From NCBI GenBank assembly GCA_026770025.1, contig JAMXDE010000048.1, forward strand, positions 1 to 64,000: a DNA stretch of 64,000 nt, read 5' to 3'. Under the pieces are notes generated by a model, which was not told the DNA's origin, did no database searches, and saw nothing but the letters and a program-made list of their open reading frames with translations. Shown here piece after piece: positions 55,532 to 64,000 of the stretch. Made by a program: the position numbers and the translations under genes. Within the stretch, counting starts at the first letter, position 1; every line of letters starts with the position of its first letter. This stretch comes from Craspedostauros australis (lineage: Eukaryota > Bacillariophyta > Bacillariophyceae > Mastogloiales > Achnanthaceae).

Positions 55532-57643
55532 ATGGCTCACATTTTGACAGCAGTCTCAGGTACGGAGAAATGATAAGAAACGTGAGCACTCTCTTCGACA
55601 GGCATACTTTCATGTATCACGATGGAGGATGTGCAGAATGGAGTATAGTAGAGCATGCCAGAGGGTTCACGACGAATAACTGAGCCGATGGTGTTCTATT
55701 ATCCACCTTCTGTCCTCATACTCTGCCCCACTCTACTTGACCCTACTATTCTCACAATACTCTGCTGCATCTACCATACCTACACGCACACGCACATCTA
55801 CACGTACTCTGATTCACTGCGCACAGGCTCCCAGGTGGATGTCGTCCCGGTGCGACGCGCCTTGGTCAGCGTGTCCGACAAGAGCGGCATCGTCGAGTTC
55901 TGCACCTTCCTGGCCTCCAAGGGCGTGGACCTCCTTTCCACAGGCGGCACAGCGAAGAAGCTGCGCGAGGCTGGCCTCACGGTGCAGGATGTCAGCGACT
56001 ACACGGGCGCGGCGGAATGCCTCGACGGCCGCGTCAAGACCCTGCATCCCAAGGTCCACGGCGGCCTGCTCGCCGTCAGGGGAAATCAGATCCACGAGAA
56101 GCAGATGGAGGAACAGGGCATGAAGCCGATCGACATGACCATCCTCAACCTCTACCCCTTCGAGGCCACCGTCGCCAAGGGTGCCGGCTTCGACCAGTGC
56201 ATCGAGAACATTGACATCGGCGGACCTTCCATGCTGCGATCCACGGCCAAGAACCACGCCTTCACGGCCATCGTCACCAACCCCGACCAGTACGCCAAGA
56301 TCCAGGCCGAGATCGAGGCGCAGGGCGGAACTTCGCTGGCCCTCCGAAAGCAGCTGGCCGCGCAGGCATTCGCCCTGTCGGCCGCCTACGACTCCGCCAT
56401 CTCCTCCTGGTTCGCCAACCAGCTCGAGGCCGACGCACCCGTCACGGCGCGCGTCTACAAGCCAGAGTTCCCGCTCAAGTACGGCTGCAACCCGCATCAG
56501 AAGCCGGCCAGGATCTACAGCCGCCTAGGATCCAACCTGCCATTCGACGTCAAGAACGGCGTGCCGGGATACATCAACCTCCTCGACGCGGCCAACGCAT
56601 GGCAGCTGGTGCTGGAGCTCAAGCAGGCCACGGGGTTGGCCGCGGCGGCCTCCTTCAAGCACGTCAGTCCAGCAGGCGCCGCCGTCGCCGTCCCGCTCAA
56701 CGACGTCGAATGCAAGGCGTACGAGGTCACGGACGAAACCCGTGCTTCTCTCACGCCATCCTCGCTGGCCTACCTGCGCGCCCGCAACGCAGACCCCATG
56801 TGCTCCTTCGGTGACTTCTGCGCCCTCTCCGACGAGGTCGACGAGGCCACCGCTAAGTACCTCAAGAAGGAGGTGTCCGACGGTATCGTCGCTCCCTCCT
56901 ACACGCCGGAGGCCATGGAGATCCTCAAGAGCAAGAAGGGCGGACGCTTCATCATCCTGGAGGCGACGCCAGGCTACAATGTCGGCGAGGTTGAATATCG
57001 CGAAGTCTACGGCATGACCTTCTCGCAGAAGCGCAACGACATCATCATCACCAAGGATCACATGGAGAAGGTCGTCACCAAGAAGAATTCGTCGCTCGAT
57101 GACGCAGCCGTCCGCGATCTCATCGTCGCGTCCATCTGCATCAAGTACACGCAATCCAATTCCGTCGGTTTCGCCAAGGACGGTATGATGGTCGGCGTGG
57201 GTGCCGGTCAGCAATCTCGTGTGGACTGCGTCAAGCTCGCCGGGCGCAAGGTCTGCACCTGGTACCTGAGACAGCACCCCAAGGTCCTTGCCCTCCCCTT
57301 CAAGGCCGGCGTCAAGCGTCAGGACCGAGTCAACGCCCGCGTGCGATACATCGAGGGCGACTTCACGGAGGAGGAGAAGGTGCGATGGGCCGCCCAGTTC
57401 ACCGAGACCCCGGAACCATTGACGGAAGACGAGAAGAACGACTTCCTCAAGGGATCCACGGGCGTGAGCATCAGCAGCGACGCCTTCTTCCCCTTCCGCG
57501 ATTCCATCGATCACGCCAGCAAGCTCGGAGTCACCTACGTCGCCCAACCTGGAGGTTCCGTTCAGGACGGCCAAGTCACGGAGGCGTGCGACGAGTACGG
57601 CATGGCCATGTGCTTCACTGGAACTCGTCTGTTCCATCACTAA
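55532..57643 (+). CDS. ATIC: Bifunctional AICAR transformylase / IMP cyclohydrolase
   Basis: The gene model joins a 28-nt first exon 55532-55559 (MAHILTAVS plus one base) to 55827-57643, across a 267-bp GT-AG intron, giving 614 residues. This is close to the usual 590-600. The enzyme catalyses the last two steps of de novo purine synthesis: formyl transfer from 10-formyl-THF to AICAR, then ring closure to IMP. The N-terminal MGS-like cyclohydrolase domain starts at VPVRRALVSVSDKSGIVEF and continues through HPKVHGGLLA and NLYPFEATV. The transformylase domain has the catalytic Lys-His pair in SFKHVSPAGAA (K287, H288), then RNADPMCSFGD, NSVGFAKDG, GAGQQSRVDC, and the end AMCFTGTRLFHH. The protein lacks an obvious targeting peptide, so it is likely cytosolic. 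The long minus-strand frame opposite it is a shadow. Confidence 0.96.
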
Positions 57644-58983
57644 GCCAACCGCCAGTACGCTCTATGCGATGTGAGTCCGTTGCAAGGCACCCAGACTTGC
57701 GCGCACGCAGGTATGCAGGTCCGCGTAAGTATTATTGTTGGCATAGTAACATGATAAAGTTTCACATTTTATGGTCCTCTGATTAATGCTCCAACAGAAC
57801 AGCAAACATATGTGGAGGCCATGGAGTATGGTATGTCTGTATGGTGCACAATCCTCCCACAGCATCATGATAACTTCGATCATCGCGCAGCATCACCGTA
57901 CACAACCTACACTTACCGACTAGTTAGAATTAAGCACTGCATATATGGTACGTCCGTATGTACGCAAATCGAACTCGATTCAGGTCGTGTCCGTTTGTGT
58001 TGTGGTTTTGTTCGTTGTTGCGAGAGACCAAACAGACTGCCAATCGTGTGTTTTGATGGAAGATGAACTGTTGGTCAAACAGACATACATCTTCTGGATA
58101 CATGTCCGAAACAGCCAAGTGTCGAGTTCGGACAGAAAATTAGACAGACATACATACCTTCAGACAAACAGACACCATCGAGGAAAGTCCTTGAATTTGT
58201 CCGCGAAATAAATAAACGGACAATATGGAAAAGTCGATGTGATCAGCTTGGTCGATCCATCAGTCTGTCCCACCACCCGATCAGGAAACCGTCACATCCC
58301 AACCAAATCAATGGCCTGCTCACCTTTTCCACAACACTCGACAACCAACGATACGCTAACCACGCAAGTACGAGTTACTCGAAGCACACCACGTATCCCA
58401 CATCACACATCATGAAGAAAAGAATGGAGACATCAAGAGAAGACGACAGGAGGGCTCACAAACACAACACAGCAGATTTCAGACTCCACAAGATTGATTG
58501 AAGCGCCGAACAGCATTACTGCGCGAGAGGGTCTCCATCTGCTCTCAATCAGGATACTCCACAACAACCGCCAGACCAGCAGGAAGAGAGGAAGGAAGGA
58601 AGCAGCGCATGAGAGCAGAGCGAACTTCAGGTTGAAGTGGTCGATGCATCATCTTTGCCAACAGAGAGACTCAAGTGTACAAATATATATTTGATATATT
58701 AGATATTAGATATAGAGAGGGAGAGGCAGAGACAGAGCCATCCATTGGACATCACCTGGAAAGGTAAACAGGATCGAGGGTGCGGTGAGAGACCACAAAC
58801 GAAGACAGAGACGAGGGCAATGCCACAGCGATGAACATGAGTGAAAAGGCAGGCAACCCAGGAAATGCAGGAAAGGAAGAAACGGCAGGCAACGGCGGCA
58901 GCAGACCAGGTAGGAGACGGAAGCGGCCCAGGAAAAGCATGTCTTCGCTGTCATTATCGTTGTCGCTGTCGCTGTCGCTGGCT
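57644..58983. other. Intergenic
   Basis: Between ATIC and the tRNase Z gene. No further gene is recognised. Near 58688-58715 there is a TATATATTTGATATATTAGA-type AT-rich stretch that could belong to the tRNase Z promoter. The reading frame of the next gene is open from 58831. Confidence 0.5.
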
Positions 58984-61900
58984 ATGAGGGCGTCAGCTGT
59001 TACGACGATAGCCTTTGGATCGCATGTGGCACTGTCCGTCCTGCTGCTCCAATCCATCCCACCGGTGGCAGCATTCCAAACCTCGAGAATATCTCGCGCC
59101 CATTCTCCAAGCCGCAACAATCGCCTTTCCACTGCATCCTCCCTGTCCCCATCCTTGTCTGCTCCAATCACAACGTCAGCATTATCGTTATCATCATCAT
59201 TATCATCGTCATCATCACCACTGCCGTCATCATCCTCGTCATCGTTCGGGCCAAGCTATCGTCGTAACAGCGCAGGAGCGGCTGCATCAATATCCTTAAC
59301 TAGATTGGCATTTGCGACTACTTCATCCATCCCATCGGCACCAGTGGATCAAACGCAACTATGCCAGCAACAGCGAAGGCGGCAGCGACAACAGCAGCAG
59401 CAACAGCAGCAACAACGACAACGATTGCACTCATCATATCGCCACGTCAACGCTGTCCCTCACAATGATCATGGTTCCTCCACTCGCCTTTTCTCTACCA
59501 CCTCCGACTATCAATTGACACGTGTCGAACTGCAATCGATGAAAGTCGCAGAGCTGAAGCAGCTCGTCAAGGAGTCGGAATGGAACGAAAGGGGCCTGCT
59601 CACCAGCTTGCCCAAGAAGCAGAACCTTGTGGACTTTCTGGATGACAAGATCAACGGAGACGGCGACGGTGACGGTGACGGTGATAGTGCTGACGACGCC
59701 ATCAAGAACGGAGCTGCTTTGGGTGCTGTCAACGGTGCTACCAACGGTGCTACTGACGGTACGGCTAACGGCGCCTCCACCCAAGACCAAAGCCGACACC
59801 AACCAACTTCAGGAGCCGCAGCAGCTCCAGCAGCCACGACGAATGGAACGCAAGATGTGGACATGGCGGATGCCAACGAGGGCGCTGAAGCGCAGCCGGC
59901 CAAGAAGCCCAGGCGGATGCCACCAATGAACATGCCGCCGCCACCTCCTATTGTCACATCAACGCCGGCAAACTCAGAGGGTACAGATCCATCGAATGCC
60001 GGCGACAAAGAGTCAGCAGCAGAGCCAAAGCGTTCACCCAAAGAAGCCATCCGGCAGAAGGTGTACGACAGATACCCGCCGACCGCCGACCCGGATTGGG
60101 AGATGAAGCGATACGCAGCCATTGCTGATGGCGAGCTCGTGGAGGATGTACGCCAAACGTACCATCCCATGCTGACAGCCGGAGGTAGCAAAACAACCAG
60201 CGACATGGACATGGTCTTCATCGGGACAGCAAGCTGCTCCCCTGGCATAACACGAGGTGTCAGCTGCACCGCCATCCGCTTGAATTGGAAACGAAGCCCC
60301 GTCACGGGACTACCCAAGGGCAGCAAGATGCCACCCCCCTTCTCTGGTGGAACCTGGCTCTTTGATTGCGGAGAATGCACACAGGTACGTACGAACACCC
60401 ACTCGCTCACCCACTCACCCACTCACTCATTCGCTTATCTGAGGTCAACTCAACTCAGATACGAGTGCATACATGAAGGCGCAGTGCAAACGACACAAAG
60501 GGAAACCGAATGGATCAAAATAACCCACCATACACCCAACGGATCCATCGATTGATTGATTCGTCAACTGAATTGTGGTTTGCAAATGACGAGAATCGAG
60601 ATGCTGGCACCAGTCCGAGAGTTGATCTACCAGACTTCTCCATGGCGATGCTCATCTTTTTATACGCAACCGATGCAAAAATCCACAGAGGACCAGACAC
60701 GCAGTTGTCAATCATCACCAGTCAACGTTCAATATTCGATTGTGCTTGACGGGGTGTGCGATCTACGATGTGGGATCAGTGATCATTGATCAGAAAAATC
60801 AACCCTCAACCAGACAATGTGTTCGAATGCCGACACTGTCATCGCGTTTTGTGCATATTGCACTGCACTGCATCATGTCGACGTGACGTAAACACCTTCT
60901 GAACAATTCCAGATGTGCACAAGCTCGCGTTGATCGTCGCCCACGTGTATCCTCAATCCTTTTGCTTGACTGCTTGCTCACTGTTTCTCTTCATCCCCTC
61001 TTTTTCTACTATTGCAACGTCCACTGTTGCAACGTCTACTGTTGCAACTTCTGCCCCTACTCAAATATTCACATTCGAAACCCTCAAAACGACCACAGCT
61101 CCAAGTTCAACGAACTTCGGCCATCCGCCCGACCAAGATCACAAAGATTTTCATCACGCATGCCCATGGTGATCACAGCTTTGGTCTGCCAGGATTGCTG
61201 TGCCTGATGGGACAAGATCGAGATCGGGACGGACCCCCCGTTGAGATCTATGGCCCGGAAGGGCTGCGAATGTGGCTGCGGATCGCCATCCGGTACAGTG
61301 TCTCGAGAATCGTCCCGCCCTACCGCGTGCACGAATTGAAAGACATCCCGATGGCACCCGAGTGGGAGTATCACCGCAAATTCCGCAAGTACTTTTACCG
61401 TGGAATGAAGAACAGCCGCCATAACGATGATGGCAGACGCGGTGACACGCAAGGTCCACGCCGTTGGCCCAGACAAGGCATCGCGGGCGAAGATCAGTCC
61501 GCATGGATCTACCGTTCCAACGTCATGGAATTCGAGGCATCATCGATGTATGGCGAGATTGACGGCGGTCGTGACATCTTGCCGAACTACGACCATCCCA
61601 TGAGCAGCGACGGTGCGCCGGTCTGGGACGTGGAGGACGAAGGCGATGTGACAGTGTCCGCTGCGCCCATGTCCCATGGCGTTCCTTGCGTCGGATATGT
61701 CGTCCAGGAGGCTGGACGTCCCGGTAGGCTGCGCGATGACATCGTGAAGCCTCTGGTGATGAAAAATAGCGATGCGCTGCGCGAGGCCGGTTTCCGAGTC
61801 CCCATGAAGGCCATGGGGGTGATCAAGAATCTCGAAATCGGCAGTGCCTTCACTTTCCCCGACGGCACAGTCCTGAAGCAGGAAGAGGCCGTGGAACCTG

Positions 61901-62322
61901 CAAGGAAAGGACGCAAGATCGTGATCTGTGGTGATACGGCCAGCAGCCGGGCGCTGGAGAAGCTCGCGCAAAACGCCGACGTCCTGGTCCACGAGGCCAC
62001 GAACACTCACTTGGTCGGTGTGGACGCGAAGGGTTCCAACCCCCGCGATGTGACACGGGACACCATCGTCCACGGCCATTCCACCCCCTTCATGGCTGGT
62101 GATTTCGCCAAGCGAGTGAATGCCAAACGGCTCCTCCTCAACCACTTCTCCCCACGATACAAGGGCGATGCATCGGTGGACTCGATAAGTATCATGCAAC
62201 GCATCGAGTACCAGGCCATGCGCGCAAGCGACATGTCCAAGTCTCAGATTGCAGCGGCGTGGGACTTGATGCTCCTGCCCGTTCCGATGGAAAGAAGCAG
62301 TGAGCAACAGGACGACAAGTGA
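58984..62322 (+). CDS. tRNase Z (ELAC type) with SAP domain, probably plastid-targeted
   Basis: The gene model joins 58984-60384 to 61099-62322 (874 residues), across a 714-bp GT-AG intron. The frame is open back to Met codons at 58831 and 58939. I prefer 58984 because it exposes a signal peptide, MRASAVTTIAFGSHVALS onward, ending PPVAAF-QTSR. This resembles the AF site of diatom plastid pre-proteins. A Ser-rich region follows, then a SAP-like motif (ELQSMKVAELKQLVKESEW, about 178) and a Gly/Asp-, Ala- and Pro-rich linker. The tRNase Z part starts at MVFIGTASCSPG; it has LFDCGECTQ at the splice site, ITHAHGDH as the zinc-binding HxHxDH motif, CGDTAS, DVLVHEATN, GHSTPF and LLLNHFSPRY. The enzyme removes 3' trailers from precursor tRNAs. 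Metal ligands are all present. An insertion of about 100 residues (near RGMKNSRHNDDGRRGD) is unusual. Confidence 0.9.
60584..60674 (+). repeat. 91-bp repeat, copy in the tRNase Z intron
   Basis: Starts AAATGACGAGAATCGAGATG and ends ACGCAACCGAT. It matches 62545-62636 almost base for base, with one extra base in the second copy. It lies wholly inside the 714-bp intron. The nature is unknown: a short mobile repeat or a structured RNA are both possible. Confidence 0.88.
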
Positions 62323-63545
62323 GCGGTCGCCCTTCAGTTGCCCGGATGATACCTGAGCGATGGTCCAGCGAGATGCATGCGGAACAGGTATGTACAAACT
62401 CATGTTGTGACCATGCCTGCGCTTCGATTTTGCGTGCGTGATCTGCTTGTGCCATTGGACGGGTGGATTGTCCAGCAGACGCCTCCAGCCTTTCCTCTGC
62501 ACAATTGATGCTCAATTCGCATCCGTTTTGCTGAGCCTTTGTGTAAATGACGAGAATCGAGATGCTGGCACCAGTCCGAGAGTTGATCTACCAGACTTCT
62601 CCATGGCGATGCTCATCTTTTTAATACGCAACCGATACACAAAGGCAAGCACGGATCGCTGAATTCATGGATGGATGGGGAGATGGATGGGGGATTGTGA
62701 GAATGTGCCACGTAGCTCCGCAAGCCCGTATCGTCTTCATGCAACACATCTGACACTTGCGCTTGCTTTCGTTTCGCTCACGTTCACGCTCCCACTCTGC
62801 ACACGTACGTGCCATAGCTCGTACGCGTATGGTACCAAATATAATACTATCCTGCTCTCTTGGCTCTGCCATTGCTCGAACTGCAGCGCGCCATGCACAA
62901 ACATCTTGTGGAAAAATAATAGAGTGCTCTTTTGATAGTCTCACACACCCTCTGCACGGTGCATTTCGTGCAGTGAGAGTCTTGACCCATAAAATAGGAT
63001 CCTCCAGCACATTCCAAACCAAACGAGACAAGCTGAAGTCTTGGGAGCGCGTTGTTGTGGCCGTATGCACCAGTGGAGAAGACAGACTTTTGTAGAGTAC
63101 GGTTGCAAATCGTTATCGTTCGAAGTCATACCACGAGTAGTACAACTCCTAATGCCAGCACCGCAGTGAAGAATCGTACCAGTAAGCTCTACCATGCTCT
63201 TCGTGCTTCTGCTCGCGTGCGAATACGGTCTGGCTAGTTAAGACGAACACATCGAGCAGAGAACATGACTATGAATTGCGCTACTCTGTGTGAAATATAA
63301 TACGGACGTAACAGTAACATGCAAGTGCAGCCAAGAGTATGCACTCAAATGTAGAGTACCTCGACTTGCGCTTGACGGAGGGATCTCTTCGTGGCTCCTG
63401 TTCGCCGTCTTCATTCATTTGATTCTTGCCCACTCGCCACAGCGTGTCATCCACGATGCCGACGACATCGTCAGCATCATCCTCGTGCGCACTGCGAGTC
63501 GTACGAGGGATGGTACAGGCAAGAGCGACATGCTCGTACGGAACA
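62323..63545. other. Intergenic between convergent genes
   Basis: Holds the downstream copy of the 91-bp repeat. Apart from that no feature is recognised. Confidence 0.5.
62545..62636 (+). repeat. 91-bp repeat, copy downstream of tRNase Z
   Basis: The second copy of the intron sequence at 60584-60674, about 220 bp after the tRNase Z stop codon, in the same orientation. The flanks of the two copies differ apart from a few bases. Confidence 0.88.
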
Positions 63546-64000
63546 CTAAATGCTCTTGAAACCGAACACGCCGTAGAGGAATTCGAGCGTGAGCAACTGG
63601 AGCGTTGCCTGCGGCGCGAAGCGTGCCCAGATGGGGACGAAGCCTCTCCACAAGCTGAGGACTCCGTCATTCTTGACGGTCTTGACGAGACAGTCGGTGA
63701 ATCCGTTGTAGATCTTTTGGTCAGTTGGTTGGCTCATGAGCTTGGTGCGAATCATGTCCCATGGTGCGACCGTGCACGTCATGAAGAATCCAGCGATGAA
63801 GGAACTGGAGAAGGCGGTGCGGACATCCTTTCTGGACCAGCCAGTCTGCTTGGAGACGAATCCCTTGCTGATATCGTAGACGCCCATCTTTGTGGCATTG
63901 AGGACGCAGGCGCGGGCGATGTTAACCTCGACTCCGCGGTAGAAGCCCCCTATGCCTTGATCCTTGTACATGCGACCAACGAGTGCGGAGAGCGGGACGG
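63546..64000 (-). CDS. Mitochondrial carrier family protein, C-terminal part
   Basis: The frame runs off the right edge of the window, so only the last 151 residues are visible. They cover the end of the second and all of the third carrier repeat. [25 protein letters not shown] is the typical end of a repeat (quoted in part: [17 protein letters not shown]). It is followed by a transmembrane segment and the signature [12 protein letters not shown], a PxD/ExxK/R motif, then [19 protein letters not shown]. Such proteins sit in the mitochondrial inner membrane and exchange small metabolites. The NATKMGVYD style resembles the dicarboxylate/oxoglutarate/UCP branch, but the substrate contact sites of repeats 1 and 2 are outside the window, so the substrate is open. 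Confidence 0.9.
   Translation of the reverse strand, partial: VPLSALVGRMYKDQGIGGFYRGVEVNIARACVLNATKMGVYDISKGFVSKQTGWSRKDVRTAFSSSFIAGFFMTCTVAPWDMIRTKLMSQPTDQKIYNGFTDCLVKTVKNDGVLSLWRGFVPIWARFAPQATLQLLTLEFLYGVFGFKSI

Noticed and set aside
56525-57640. 371-codon minus-strand frame across ATIC
   Set aside because: It is a codon-bias shadow of a certain ATIC gene on the plus strand.
61540-62502. 320-codon minus-strand frame across tRNase Z
   Set aside because: Shadow of the metallo-hydrolase exon, with no recognisable domain.

Overview
The window is the end of a eukaryotic nuclear chromosome. It opens with about 325 bp of CCCTAA telomere repeat (TTAGGG on the other strand), followed by a repeat-rich subtelomere, a transposon-dense zone, and then a gene-rich interior. 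Several signs point to a stramenopile, most likely a diatom: the TTAGGG telomere, copia elements resembling diatom CoDi types, short GT-AG introns of about 250-700 bp, a tRNase Z with a diatom-style plastid signal (signal peptide ending in an AF-type site), a vWA/alpha-kinase, and a Cys-rich secreted protein. The species cannot be named from the sequence.

Layout. 1-325 is telomere. 326-4103 is subtelomere, with twelve copies of a roughly 65-bp block that carries a guanine run, long spacer units, CA microsatellites and 20-bp repeats. 4104-5430 is a tyrosine-recombinase (Crypton-like) remnant that runs into a tRNA-like sequence on the other strand. 6551-11810 is an old, broken copia element, followed by a solo LTR and an LTR fragment up to 13014. 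16615-23517 is a whole-looking copia element on the minus strand, with matching 520-bp LTRs and a 5-bp target duplication. 26747-34190 is a second whole-looking copia element on the plus strand, with matching 754-bp LTRs. Another solo LTR lies at 39146-39876, and a reversed LTR relic starts at 24634.

Host genes, in order: a vWA/alpha-kinase (minus, 13626-15551), a secreted Cys-rich repeat protein (37118-38419), a BCS1-like AAA ATPase (minus, 40380-42308), a protein kinase with two exons and Asn where the catalytic Asp is expected (44452-46386), an ABCG half transporter with three exons (47276-50287), an Asn/Ser-rich protein of unknown function (minus, 50765-53980), the purine enzyme ATIC/PurH with a 28-nt first exon (55532-57643), a SAP-domain tRNase Z with a probable plastid signal (58984-62322), and the end of a mitochondrial carrier (minus, 63546 to the window edge).

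The host genes do not form an operon or an evident pathway; they are ordinary neighbouring eukaryotic genes. The more unusual observations are the recombinase/tRNA-like junction at the subtelomere border, the extra domain between Gag and protease in the plus-strand copia element, the altered HRD motif of the kinase, and a 91-bp near-identical repeat found once in the tRNase Z intron and once just after that gene.
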